Assembly: GCA_004151065.3 (NCBI GenBank)
Contig: NWUY0300049549.1
Location: 1,293-15,209, forward strand
Source: Larix sibirica
Lineage: Eukaryota; Streptophyta; Pinopsida; Pinales; Pinaceae
DNA length: 13,917 nucleotides
Reading direction: 5' to 3'
Translations under genes and position numbers: made by a program
In this document: positions 1 through 9,028 of the stretch, piece after piece
Position numbering within the stretch: the stretch's first letter is position 1
Layout: each line of letters starts with the position of its first letter
The notes under the pieces: model-generated
The model's database searches: none
Seen by the model: the letters and a program-made list of their open reading frames with translations, nothing else
Told to the model about the DNA's origin: nothing

Positions 1-555
1 GTGGAAGTAGGGAGGCTTCTACCGCAAGTTAGGAGCGGTCTACGATAAATGGAAGCATTGCTACTGGGTCACATCAGAAATCATTATGCAGATGGGACTT
101 TTTTCTTTTGGGAAGATATGATTGTTAGTCAATTCATATTGTGCTAGAAGAATGCACATTTGGAACAAGGAATACACCGAGGTTACATGGTCAAGGGCAC
201 CCGGAGGGATGGTTTGCATGGTTGGAACGAGGCATCCACCACGGAAGCATGCCCAAAGGGATGCTTCACACATTTTTGCATGCAGGACGACAGCCGGGAG
301 TATGATTTCTCTGCCCACCTCAGAAGTCTGGCTAATACTCACACAGAGCAGCGAAATATTATGATGACCCTGAAATGTCAGCAGGTGATGCAAAGGATTG
401 CCAAGGCAGATGAATGGCTGAATGTGATGTATAAATAAAGGACCCGAGGATAGTAAGAGCACAGAGGTTGTTTCAATTAAGAGGGGCTATGTTACGAGAA
501 GATCAGGCTTCCAGCTAAGTTAGGAATTCCAAGGAGGCTGTGGAAATGATCCATT
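1..555 (+). other. Unrecognised coding-like segment, broken
   Basis: This stretch is visibly richer in G and C than the DNA after it. Two plus-strand frames stay open over about 80-90 codons (122-364 and 160-438). The second ends in a helical-looking, charged tail (LANTHTEQRN, then AKADEWLNVMYK) before a TAA. After that stop, a short readable stretch with KLGIPRRLWK follows in a frame near 505-545. The impression is of one old protein spread over two or three frames, so a pseudogene fragment rather than a live gene. I do not recognise the protein. A 133-codon minus-strand frame (61-462) covers the same bases and looks like an antisense shadow. The segment ends at ambiguous bases 556-557, beyond which the composition changes. 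Confidence 0.3.
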
Positions 556-557
556 NN
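556..557. other. Ambiguous bases (NN)
   Basis: Two undetermined bases sit where the GC-balanced left segment meets the AT-rich tail of the copy 1 pseudogene. They may mark a join between unrelated sequences or an unresolved assembly position. Confidence 0.9.
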
Positions 558-2815
558 CTTGAAATTCAGTCTTCTCTCCTTCCAAGATCACTATCTATAC
601 ATTTAATGAGTCCTTTTCATCCTCAAGACTGTAAACAGTCTACATGCTTTTCTCTTTCTCCAACTCTAAAGCATCACACTATCTCCTCATTTCAATTTCT
701 TGATTTTGGGCCTACACCAAATTATCTTTCAACTTAATCATTTTAGATTTGTTCTTCTCTACATCTTCCACCTACTTATGAATATTATCTTCATTGGCTT
801 GTGCAGCAACGACATTTACCGATGCCGTGAATTTAGGATCATTATTTGTGCCTTCCAATATTGCAACTTCTTGTATGCTAATGATATTTGGTTGTGCAAC
901 AACCATTAATATCTTTTCCATCCTTTTCATGATAGTTTTTCTTTTGTGATCAAATAATATTGTCTCTGGTTTAGCAACCAAATGTTGCTTGGATGGTGTG
1001 AATGGCATGAGTCCTAGCTCAACCAAAGGAAGATAACCTCCTATGAGAGGTACTTCAGTATCGATATATGTACGATTATCGATCTCCATGTCCTGCTGAT
1101 CATTAATTTCTTGTAAGTTTTGGGCTTCCACAACTTTCTTGATTTGTTTGTCCTCCTCACTTTTCTTCAATGCTTCTTCTTGTAACCTCTTTTCCTCTTG
1201 TTTCACAGCCATTTTGTCTACCTTTACTACTCTTACTTCTTCTGTGATTCTTATGCGCTTTCTTCCTTCTGTCTCTCTTCTTCTTTCTTCTTGGATAGCT
1301 CTTCTTCTTGCATCCTTTTTTAATTTTCAGCTGCAATAGCTTCTTCATCATCTTTATTCCTTGTTGCTTCCTCTAAATATTCTTTTGTCGATGTATCTAT
1401 TTGGTTGGGACTTGATCCTGCTTTCTTACTGAATATTTTTTTTAAATCTGTAAGATTCTTCACTCTTCTATACACCTCTTCATCCTACAAGAAATGATGT
1501 ACATATTCATCATTAATATTACATGATAAGCAATGTTGAGCCACCTTTTGCATGCTATCATTTATGACAAAAATCATTTCTCCAAAGTGATAAGCATCCA
1601 TTTCTTTAAAAAAATTCTCTACTCCTTTGACTTTGTTAAATTTAGATGCCCCAACTACAAGTGGGAGTGGTGGCCATGAGGCTTTCTTGTTTTCATGCAA
1701 GAAGTGTCCAACACCATTGATGAATACTTGTCTCACTATTTCCTTCAATAGAATGTAATCTGTAACATATTTAGGCATCAGTGAGGGGACTCTTTGAACC
1801 TCCGTACATGCGATATATGTACCCTCAGGAGTGAAGTAATAGTCTCCAAGTTGGTGACCACTTGAGTGCTTCATCGACATACAATTGGGTTCTTTGTCAA
1901 AAATCAATTGTACAATGGCATCAAAATCTTCACAAATCTACTTATAAAAACTTGCATGCTATGTGCCCATAAATTTGATAGGCCACATATACTGGAGCTT
2001 CATTAGCATTCCATTTCATCCAAGCTTTGAGAAAGGGTTCATGACTAGAATACAATCAATGAGTAAGAGGACATATAAAACTCAACTTTCTTTTGCTTAA
2101 TTCCCTCTAATAGTCTGTTATGGCCTGCATCATGTTTTTGAAATAATGTCATCCCAGTTGAAGATTGTACTGTCATTGATAAATGGTATAATAGTGGTAT
2201 CCAGCTGAGCTTATAACTGCTTGAATTAGCTCTTCCATAAATTCTGCACAAAATGCATGGAAGCAACCTTGAATGGAGTCTTAAGGTTCTTGGTCTCGTA
2301 TTCCCCACTAGTTCTTTGTCATAATTTTTTTCCCGGGTTCAACATAATTTTCACATATTATGAGTGATCAATATTCAAACTTTTGACCCAATCATATGTT
2401 AAAAATACTTTAGGTGTTGGGAGCTTGTAGGATTTTCCTATATGAGAAGGATGGAAAGAAGCGAAGTTGTTCCCCTTAGCAATTGCAATGATCATGTATT
2501 CGGCGTTCACATAGGGCATAATCCATCCTATTATCTCGACACATGGAAATAGCTCTGGGTGTGCAGCAGCTTTAGAATAAAATATATCTTTATATTTTTA
2601 TATGTTAATTCTTCTTCCATCATCAAATCAGGTAATTGTTTATCCCTAATGAGGTGGTAGAGCTTGCCCCACTTGAATTCAGGTGTTATTCCAGTGGTGG
2701 ATTTGGTATCCCCAAACTGAACTTCCAAGTTTATTTCTGGAGCCATTTCTTCGTCATAATCCAACATCACCATCTTGATATTACGCTTGGAACTCCTTCT
2801 AGACATTTCCAAATC
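558..2815 (-). pseudogene. Copy 1: main exon of unrecognised plant gene family
   Basis: The main exon starts just after a 3' splice site (CATAG|GATT at 2815); the first ATG is at 2806-2804. The N-terminal block (2806 to about 2580) has the acidic motif DYDEE and then FKWGKLYHLIRDK. A frameshift near 2580 leads into a block with ELFPCVEIIGWIMPYV, NNFASFHPSHIGKSYK and DWVKS (about 2569-2340). Further blocks carry TSGEYETKNLKTPF (about 2320), RIYGRANSSSYKLSWIPL (about 2230), FLKAWMKWNANEAPVYVAYQ (about 2030) and a 140-codon clean block at 1907-1485 (PSLMPKYVTDYILLKEIVRQ; HFGEMIF). A Glu/Lys/Gln-rich part, probably coiled coil, fills about 1440-1110. Another open block runs 1212-772, and a broken charged tail (ALELEKEK, SLEDEKDSLN) continues to about 560. 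Stops and shifts in all three frames make it a pseudogene. The N-terminal block is 48/73 identical to copy 2 (7433-7915). I know no function; the layout is an N-terminal globular region plus a long coiled-coil tail. Confidence 0.7.
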
Positions 2816-3610
2816 CTATGACACAAAGGTAGCATCATTGGGTTGCATGGAATCCATTGAAAACATACAAATAGACAGATTTATACATAAAAGAACGATT
2901 GTAACAAGAATTCCATGAATAGAATTAAATATATGAGTATGTTATCTCTTATCAACAAAAGACTATCAATCCTCCCTCAAGATGCACATAATTTGTAACC
3001 AAAATTGTAAACAAAAAAATTGTGCTGCCAAACCAGGGCTTAACATTATTCTGATCAAGATCACGTCTGTGAAAGATACATAACTAGGGTTTAATATTCT
3101 TGTAAGAAAAAAAACCGTGTTTGAGAGTAGATAAAAAAGCTAGGGTTGAACGATGCCCCCTTCAATCAAGAATGCATTGGGGCCGGTTGTAAATGGTGGG
3201 ATTAGAGTCTAGATTCAACGGTTTTCATTAGACATAAACATAGGTGTTGTGGTCTCAACTAGACGTTAATTATTCAACCACAAGTTCTCCAGACATCTGC
3301 ATATGTAAACGACAGATAGCTAGGGATTAAGGTTGGTTTCCCCAATCCAACATGCATTTGGGTTCAGGCGCAAATAATGAGTTAACAATCTTGGGTCAAA
3401 ATTGTGTTTAGGAAGAAAATACATCCTAGGGTTCATGTTTCTTCCCTCAATATGATTCAACTCACATATTAGGGCTTCCATGGCATGAATGCATACTAAA
3501 TAAAGCGATGGTTTATCGTACCGGTTCAACCAACTCTCTACTAACATTTCATGAAACCAATCCATTATGGCCAAGTGTAAAATGTACAAGATGAAAACAA
3601 AATTACCTAC
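2816..3610 (-). other. Copy 1 intron (795 bp)
   Basis: The donor reads CCAG|GTAGGT (exon end 3611, GT at 3610-3609) and the acceptor TTTGTGTCATAG|GA (AG at 2817-2816). Both lie at positions equivalent to the donor and acceptor of copy 2, which is the main support. The intron is AT-rich, contains two diverged copies of an approximately 60 bp unit (3141-3200 and 3321-3381), and retains only partial similarity to the copy 2 intron. A 109-codon minus frame at 3649-3320 runs across the donor and is not matched in copy 2, so it is not treated as coding. Confidence 0.6.
3141..3381 (-). repeat. Diverged repeat units in copy 1 intron
   Basis: Two segments, 3141-3200 and 3321-3381, share a plus-strand pattern: a CCCC/TTC-rich start, then AATGCATT or CATGCATTTGGG, then a G-rich stretch and AAATGG/AAATAATG. 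Copy 2 has comparable units at 8298-8360 and 8567-8630. The second copy 2 unit (AGAATGCATTTGGACTGGTC) is the closest to the first copy 1 unit (AGAATGCATTGGGGCCGGTT). Confidence 0.5.
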
Positions 3611-3710
3611 CTGGACTTGTGACGAGCACGCTACTGGCTTGGTGGTCAATTTGGCATGATTCCTTGTCTAGGTGGTGCGAAGACGTAACTGCGTCGAGGA
3701 AACATAAAAT
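3611..3710 (-). other. Copy 1 leader exon (5' part of transcript)
   Basis: This region upstream of the donor aligns with 8903-9005: both contain CACCTAGACAAGGAAT and a GTTACGTC/GTTACGTCC element on the minus strand. The only early ATG (in ATGCCAAATTGA) meets a stop at once, so in this copy the exon is probably untranslated. The start is placed about 30 bp downstream of the TATA-like box and is approximate. Confidence 0.45.
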
Positions 3711-3734
3711 TAGGTCACAATGGGATTATCTTCT

Positions 3735-3743
3735 CAATATAAA
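3735..3743 (-). promoter_or_regulatory. TATA-like box of copy 1
   Basis: The minus strand reads TTTATATTG about 125 bp upstream of the leader-exon donor. Copy 2 has TTTTATATTTG at the same relative position (9029-9037). Conservation of both position and sequence between diverged paralogues is the reason to call it a core promoter element; a TATA match alone in AT-rich DNA would mean little. Confidence 0.45.
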
Positions 3744-4299
3744 GAGTCCAAAACCATAAAAAACCGAATAATCAATCAACAAAGTTCAAAAGTATTATGC
3801 AACTCAAATATAACTATGTTCAAACAATTGCACCAAAGTCGTGTTTAAAAGAGGGCCAAAACAAGTCTATCGGGGAACAATATTTATTCACCCCGATGCT
3901 ATTCGGCGGTAAATATTATTTTTCCCTTACGCCTCTCAGAGGAGACTCATAATTTTCTACGAAGTGTGTTGGAGTCAAACTTAAATGGCCATCGAATTGT
4001 TTCGGTGCTAACTTTCATTTCTCTCCGATCAAAACACACAGTCAATCACCCGAAAAAAAACTACAATTTTTTCAACGAAAGGAATCAAATTCCCTACAAC
4101 ATGGTCAAGGAGGGAATCACTTCAAATCCGGCAATTCTGGAGAAAAAGTAACAAGGTGCCAACAAGTTTTGGAGTAAAGTTCATAAACTATGTGATCAAA
4201 ACTTGCTGCAATTCCAAAATTCTAAGTTCAACGAAATTCAAATAAAATATGGGTTTTCGATACATTTCGGGTTCAAATTCGTAACAACGATTTCGAGAG
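3744..4299. other. Upstream region of copy 1, no gene
   Basis: No coding frame here looks real; the short plus frame at 3966-4151 and the minus frame at 4188-4376 have no recognisable motif. Similarity to the upstream part of copy 2 (9040-9400) fades quickly past the TATA box. It may include proximal promoter sequence for copy 1. Confidence 0.4.
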
Positions 4300-4367
4300 G
4301 CTTCTGAAAGACTCCAATCCAATTTCCATAATGATCGGTCACCCAAAGAGCTTCTGAAAGACTCCAA
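4300..4367. repeat. 18-bp direct repeat, 50-bp period
   Basis: GCTTCTGAAAGACTCCAA occurs at 4300-4317 and again, identical, at 4350-4367. The spacing of exactly 50 bp suggests a small tandem duplication whose spacer has diverged, or a duplicated binding site upstream of copy 1. Confidence 0.8.
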
Positions 4368-5321
4368 ATTTTCCAAATATAGAGATAAATTTACAAAGAT
4401 TGGGAAAAAACATAAGTAAGTTTGTCCTTACTAATTCCTAAATTTATATATTTCATTTGTCCTCTAGTTTCAATCCCCATAAACCCTCTTACATCCTTTA
4501 CCAGTCAAATTGTGGATCCCGCGATTTGATTCCTACACAATTTTTAGTCTGTAAATGCAAAGGACTCGACTATGGCCTTTTGTATACGTAGAATTTACGG
4601 TTGCAAGGAATAAAGAAAAATCTACCAAATGGTACCTTTAATTTTTTTGGTTTTGGTTTTGATAAATATTTGAATTTCAAGGGTTACAAGGGTTCCATGC
4701 TCACCAAGTTAAAAAAAGGAAAAATTGAGTCAGAGTAGAGGGAGGAAGAGTAGAGAAAAGTAGAGGATGTGACATTAGAGTAGAGTAGAGTAAGGTGGCA
4801 ATCCCATAGTAACCATGTCAAGTCACAGTGCCCACTACTCACTCTGTATGAAGTGATTATATTCTTTATAATTTTCTTTGTAAAATTTGAGAAAAAATGA
4901 ATAAGGCATAGCCCTTTCTTTCTGGAATTTTCCCAAAATGGGTTTCTCCATGGTACATCATGAGTTTAATATGTTACCTGTGTGCTATTTTTCTAGTGTA
5001 TCTTTTTCTCTTACTTTCTCAGTTATTTTTCATAAAGAAATTGGTATTCTTATAATTTTACATCTTTAATCTATGTAATCACTACATACTAGAGTATAAC
5101 CTCATTGCATATGCAAGAGCATATTTAGAATCTAGATCTATTACAAAGAGATGTCTTGTGGACTATCCACAACAATTTACATATCAAAATCACACTAAAA
5201 CTAAACACGACAAACCAACATTTAAATAGTGTTGTATCTCTTCTCCCTTTTCTCTAGTTTTCTCTCACTCCTGGGTTCTGGGTTGGCCTTAACAACAACA
5301 AAATTGTCAAAAATCATACCA
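4368..5321. other. AT-rich non-coding DNA
   Basis: I see no coding frame, RNA gene or recognisable element in this stretch apart from the GA-rich tract at 4732-4793. If the LTR end at 5322 is right, the part just left of it would be either flanking genomic DNA or a retroelement leader on the minus strand. Confidence 0.5.
4732..4793. repeat. GA-rich tract with AGAGT/AGTAGAG units
   Basis: Imperfect repeats of AGTAGAG and GGAAGAG are followed by three clean AGAGT-type units (TAGAGTAGAGTAGAG). It is a purine-rich simple repeat on the plus strand and reads as a decayed microsatellite. Confidence 0.75.
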
Positions 5322-6095
5322 TGGTAAGCATCTTATGTACTAAGGAATTCTATATGGATAAAAATTGAAAACACTAGTAAAAATAACAGCTTTAGAGTAT
5401 GCCAACCTACAAACACATTTTGCTGAAAATATGAACAACAAACACACAAATTTGAAACTAGAAAACTAAAATACTATAGCTAAAAACTCAAACTCTTGAA
5501 CCATCATAGTTTTTTTCCCTACTTCTCCTTTATAAAGTAGGAAGAAGAGCAAATATACGATGTATATGAACACATGCAAGAAGTTCCCTCAAACCATAAC
5601 CCTAATCAATATAGCTACTGCAACCTCTTGTATGGATAATAGTGTTTGAGTCAATTCACCCCAATTGGAGGATGATTGTGGATGTATGCATGAACACTCC
5701 TTGGAATCTATGCCCTTAATCATATCCTCATGCACACACACTAACTACCTAGGTATCTTTGTCCCCTAAGAAAAGATCATTATGCAAGTGTTTAAAGTTT
5801 AAACTAAACTGAACTGAAATAAAAAACTAAATGGAACTAACAATTACTAAATTTGGAACAACAATGAACTGAAGGTGACAAAATAGGAAATAAAGTTATA
5901 AACTATGTTTTGTACTTGCATGATGAATTCATGCATGCGCCCTCTCCTTCCCTACAAAACCGCACCTCCCTCCTTCTTTACAGTGCACAAGAACCCAACA
6001 AACTATTGTATAGGCCAGTTGTGTAGGGACCTGCTCTTTTGTGTGCCTTGGTGTAGAGGATAAGACTGATTCATCTGAATAATTAAAATCTAACA
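5322..6095 (-). repeat. Probable LTR of the Ty1/copia element
   Basis: On the minus strand the sequence after the polypurine tract starts TGTTAGATTTTAATT, a usual LTR start. The right boundary (6095) is well supported. The left boundary is inferred: at 5322 the minus strand reads ...TTACCA followed by TGGTATGATT, which resembles a CA end next to a tRNA-iMet-type primer binding site (TGGTAT). That gives 774 bp. A TATA-like CTTTATAAAGG on the minus strand (about 5528-5538) would then lie about 560 bp into the LTR, a sensible U3 length. No second LTR copy is visible in the window, so the left end cannot be confirmed. Confidence 0.4.
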
Positions 6096-6104
6096 CCCCC
6101 TCTT
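6096..6104 (-). other. Polypurine tract
   Basis: AAGAGGGGG on the minus strand lies directly before the TGTTAGA LTR start and about 48 bp after the stop of the copia polyprotein remnant. This is the expected place for the plus-strand primer of reverse transcription. Confidence 0.75.
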
Positions 6105-6151
6105 AACAAGTAAAGTGTTTTACACCAATCCTAGTCTCCCAATGAACATAT

Positions 6152-7254
6152 TTAACTTCCCCTTTGTAAGGGTTTATTCAAGATATCTGCAACTTGTTGA
6201 TCCATGTCAACATTCTCATGAGACACTACTTCTATCTAAGCTTTGTCTCAAAGAAAAGTGTTACATGTTGTTAATGTGCTTGGAGTAGTCATGGAATACT
6301 ATATTCATAGAGAGTCTGATACAAATTGTATTATCACAGTAGACCAGTGTAGGTTCCAACATCTCACCCGTCAGCTCTGCTATCAACTTGTGAAGTAAAA
6401 TGGCTTAATAACTTGCAGTGTTGGTTTGCATGTACTTTGCCTCTATAGAAATCAATTCCATTAGAGCGTGTTTATTACTGAATCAATAAATCACACCTAA
6501 ACCCAAACGGAAGCAACTACTAGAGTACTATGCTTGTCAATTGCATCCCCTACCTAGTGAGAATCAATAAACCCATGCAACATTGACTTTCCACCCCTTA
6601 CATACCTCATACCATAGTGTATTATGCCCTTCGAGTAATAAAACACATGTTTTGCTGCTAGCTAGTGAATTTGCCTCAACTCAGCCATATCCCAGCTTAA
6701 TATGTTCACTGAAGAACATATAGTAGGCTGGGTAAGGTACATCATTGATCCAATAAATTGTCTATACATTAAAGGATCTAGCAAATCTAAATTCAAATCA
6801 ACATGAAACTTCAGATTTTGTGCCATGGGAGTAGATAAGGGCTTATAGTTCATCATCTAAAATATCCTAAGAATCCCAACTACATACATACCCCATCTGA
6901 GAAACACCTCACCTAGACTTTGCCACACATTTAGACCCAACAAATAGTGCATCAGTGCAATGTCCTTCATCTTGAATTCTCACCAACATTGCCCCCACCT
7001 ATGAGAATCTCATAAATACTTGTAAGTATAAGTTCATCTACATACAATACCAAAACAAATAAATCATAGATTTGAAATAAATAATAAATATTGCAATATA
7101 CAGAAGTTTTGGTGAAGCCCAAACCTAATTGGCACTCATCGATCTTAGAGTACCATGCATGAGAAAGTTCCAAACCTACATTAGATTCAATGATTGATTC
7201 CATGTATGCAACTAACAAGAGTATTGAAGTGTTCCAAAACATATTTGTAGCCAA
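6152..7254 (-). pseudogene. Ty1/copia pol remnant: RT C-terminus and RNase H
   Basis: Read from 7254 downward, motifs come in copia order. HAWYSKID and LGLGFTKT are followed by LVLYVDELILT, where the catalytic YVDD is now YVDE. Then come ALMHYLLGLNVWQS, KPLSTPM, YRQFIGSMMYLTQPT and ELRQIH. Next is an in-frame TAG where copia proteins have Trp, then LAAKHV and GIIHYGMRY. The RNase H part shows GFIDSH, ISIEAKYM, YCDNTICIRLS and VFHDYSKHI, keeping the acidic Asp, Glu and Asp, and ends QVADILNKPLQRGS with TAA at 6154-6152. Several stops and at least two frameshifts make it dead. Gag, protease, integrase and the N-terminal half of RT are absent, so the element is 5'-truncated near 7260. In a live element this part copies the RNA genome into DNA and removes RNA from hybrids. 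Confidence 0.92.
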
Positions 7255-7260
7255 AGTACT

Positions 7261-7331
7261 GTCTCAGAAAGAGGTAGTTGACCTTGATGAGACTCTNNGA
7301 AGGTCCAATAGTAGATTCGAAACCAGTAAAG
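7261..7331. other. Junction segment with ambiguous bases
   Basis: This short stretch lies between the truncated copia element and the exact inverted copy of 739-790. It contains NN at 7297-7298 and no recognisable coding. It does not match the sequence that follows 790 in copy 1, so its origin is unknown. Confidence 0.5.
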
Positions 7332-7383
7332 AGATAATATTCATAAGTAGGTGGAAGATGTAGAGAAGAACAAATCTAAAATG
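7332..7383 (+). repeat. 52-bp inverted copy of 739-790
   Basis: The reverse complement of these 52 bases is identical, base for base, to 739-790. In copy 1 that sequence lies at the 3' end of the coding tail on the minus strand. Here it is on the plus strand, joined at CATT to the minus-strand copy 2 exon. The next base outside (7331 versus 791) differs. Confidence 0.9.
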
Positions 7384-7924
7384 GATTTTTAAGGTTCTTG
7401 GTCTCATATTCCCCACTAGTTCTTTGTCGTAACTATTTTCCTAGGATCAACATCTTTCTCGCACATTTTGAGTGTTCAATCTTCACACTTTTGACCCAAT
7501 CATCTGTTAAAAGCACTTTAGGTGCTAGGATCTTGTAGGATTTACTTATATGAGAAGGATGGAAAGAAGCAAAATCGTTCCCCTTAGCACTTGCAATGAT
7601 TATGGATTTCACATCCACATAGGGAAAAATCCAACCAATCACTTCTGCACATGGAAATAGCTCTAGGCATGTAGCGGCTTTATGAAGAGTTGGTTTCTTG
7701 ATATTTTGATATATCAAGCTTTCTTCTATCATTGCATCAGGTATGTTTTGATCTCTAATGAGGTAATATAGCTCACTCCATTTGAATTCAGGGGATATCC
7801 TAGTGGTGGATTTGGTATCCTTGAACTGAACTTCCAAGGTTGTCTCTAGAACCATTTCTTCATCAGAATCAGATACCACCAACTTGATATTATGCTTAGA
7901 ACTCCTTTTGGCCATTTCTGGATC
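7384..7924 (-). pseudogene. Copy 2: N-terminal part of the unrecognised family
   Basis: The exon begins after the acceptor TATCTTAG|GATCC (7924), with ATG at 7915-7913, and stays open for 160 codons to a TAG at 7435-7433. Motifs in order: KRSSKHNIKLVVSDSDEE (about residues 3-20), FKWSELYYLIRDQ, ELFPCAEVIGWIFPYVDV (about residue 90), ASAKGNDFASFHPSHISKSY, DDWVKSVKIEHS. The TAG is probably a nonsense mutation, because the same frame continues after it with LRQRTSGEYETKNLKNPF, matching copy 1, until the sequence is cut at the inversion junction. The remaining two thirds of the gene, including the coiled-coil tail, are missing. It is better preserved than copy 1, with no frameshift in the first 160 codons. 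The function is unknown to me; the acidic, lysine-rich N-terminus followed by aromatic-rich segments suggests a globular domain. Confidence 0.75.
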
Positions 7925-8902
7925 CTAAGATACAAAGGCAATATCATTGAGTTGCACATACTCCATTGAAAATACAGGCTAAGCAAATCCGCACATAAAA
8001 GAATAATTGTGGGAAGAATTCAATGAATGAAAAACTAAAGGATATGAGCACATTATCTTCTATCAACGGAACATTTTTTACCCTTCCTCAACCTAATCAC
8101 CATTGGTAAATACAATGTAAACAAAAGACTCATACTACCAACAAGTCCATTAACATTATTCTCAGTAAAACTGCCTATGAAGCAAAACGGAAAATCAGAA
8201 TTTAAAGGCCCATTGAAATGAAATGATGCATGTATTTGGAAGAAAATATATGAGTTAGGTTCAGCATCCCTTTGGGAAGATGACCATGTTGGAAAGGTTA
8301 GGGTCAAGCGATGACTCCTTCAAATGAGGAGTGTAATGAGACTGGGTATAAATGGCGGGCTGGAAACCCATATTCGACCGGTTGTGCTAAATGGACTCAT
8401 CAAACTTAGGGCTTCAACTATACTTCAAACACTCGCAAATGTAGAAGATGGAAAAATAGGGTTCAATTGAAAATATCTGGTCAAAATTGTGTTAAGGAAA
8501 AATCCGTAGCCTAAGGTTTATATTCTTTTAAGCGAACACCTTGTGTGTGAGAACAGGTAAAGGAACTTAGTCTTGAACGCCACTCCCTTCACAAAAGAAT
8601 GCATTTGGACTGGTCTAAAAATGGAAATCAAAGTGTCAGGTATTCAATGAGACACACTGATATTTTGGCCTCTACTAGTCATTAAACACACAATCCACAA
8701 TATTGACATATAGCTAGGGTTTGAGGATTTCCTTCCTTAATATCTTTTGACTGATAATGAGCATACATATATGGTTTTAATGAGTTTTATCTAATATTGA
8801 AAGCACAGCGGCTCAACCTGACCAATGACACATTCTCCTGTAAAACACAATCCCTAAAAGACAAGTGTAATACTCCTTCAGATAAAGACAAATAATACTT
8901 AC
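7925..8902 (-). other. Copy 2 intron (978 bp)
   Basis: The donor is CAG|GTAAGT (exon end 8903), a full consensus, and the acceptor TTTGTATCTTAG|GA (AG at 7926-7925). Both match the copy 1 sites in position. The intron is about 180 bp longer than that of copy 1 and holds two diverged copies of an approximately 60 bp unit at 8298-8360 and 8567-8630. The minus frame at 8307-8053 is intronic and has no counterpart, so it is not called. Confidence 0.65.
8298..8630 (-). repeat. Diverged repeat units in copy 2 intron
   Basis: Units at 8298-8360 and 8567-8630 share the order CTCC(C)TTCA, AAATGAGG or AAAGAATG, ACTGGGT or ACTGGTC, then AAATGG. They lie about 270 bp apart. The units resemble those in the copy 1 intron, so the duplication may predate the split of the two gene copies. 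Confidence 0.5.
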
Positions 8903-9005
8903 CTGGATGAACGACAGATGCATAGTTGAGTTGATGGGTGACCTGGAAATATTCCTTGTCTAGGTGGCTCGAGGGACGTAACGGTGTTTAGGAAGCAAAT
9001 AATGA
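8903..9005 (-). other. Copy 2 leader exon
   Basis: This is the paralogous match of 3611-3710. An ATG at 8923-8921 would read MHLSFIQ to the donor and, after splicing, continue in frame as DPE into the ATG of the main exon. An N-terminal extension of ten residues is therefore possible in this copy. Copy 1 has no ATG at that place, so translation from the main-exon ATG is more likely. The 5' end is set about 25-30 bp after the TATA-like box and is approximate. Confidence 0.45.
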
Positions 9006-9028
9006 GCTCGTAATGGGGTTCTCCCTTC

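Larger units (their letters stand above)
5322..7260 (-). mobile_element. 5'-truncated Ty1/copia LTR retrotransposon
   Basis: This groups the pol remnant, polypurine tract and probable 3' LTR. The element lies in the same orientation as both gene-family copies and separates them. Its upstream end stops near the rearranged junction at 7261-7383, so truncation and inversion may be one event. The left limit depends on the uncertain LTR end. Confidence 0.7.

Noticed and set aside
61-462. 133-codon minus-strand frame
   Set aside because: It overlaps the plus-strand readable segment, is rich in Leu, Ile, His and Cys without any motif, and looks like an antisense shadow.
1139-1339. Plus-strand Ser/Leu-rich frame with membrane look
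   Set aside because: It is the complement of the Glu/Lys-rich coiled-coil region; TTC/CTT-rich antisense always reads as Ser/Leu/Phe.
2045-2308. 87-codon minus-strand frame as a separate gene
   Set aside because: Part of it (RIYGRANSSSYKLSWIPL) is one piece of the copy 1 main exon, which shifts frame before and after it.
3320-3649. 109-codon minus-strand frame
   Set aside because: It spans the conserved leader-exon donor of copy 1 and has no counterpart in copy 2, so most of it is intron.
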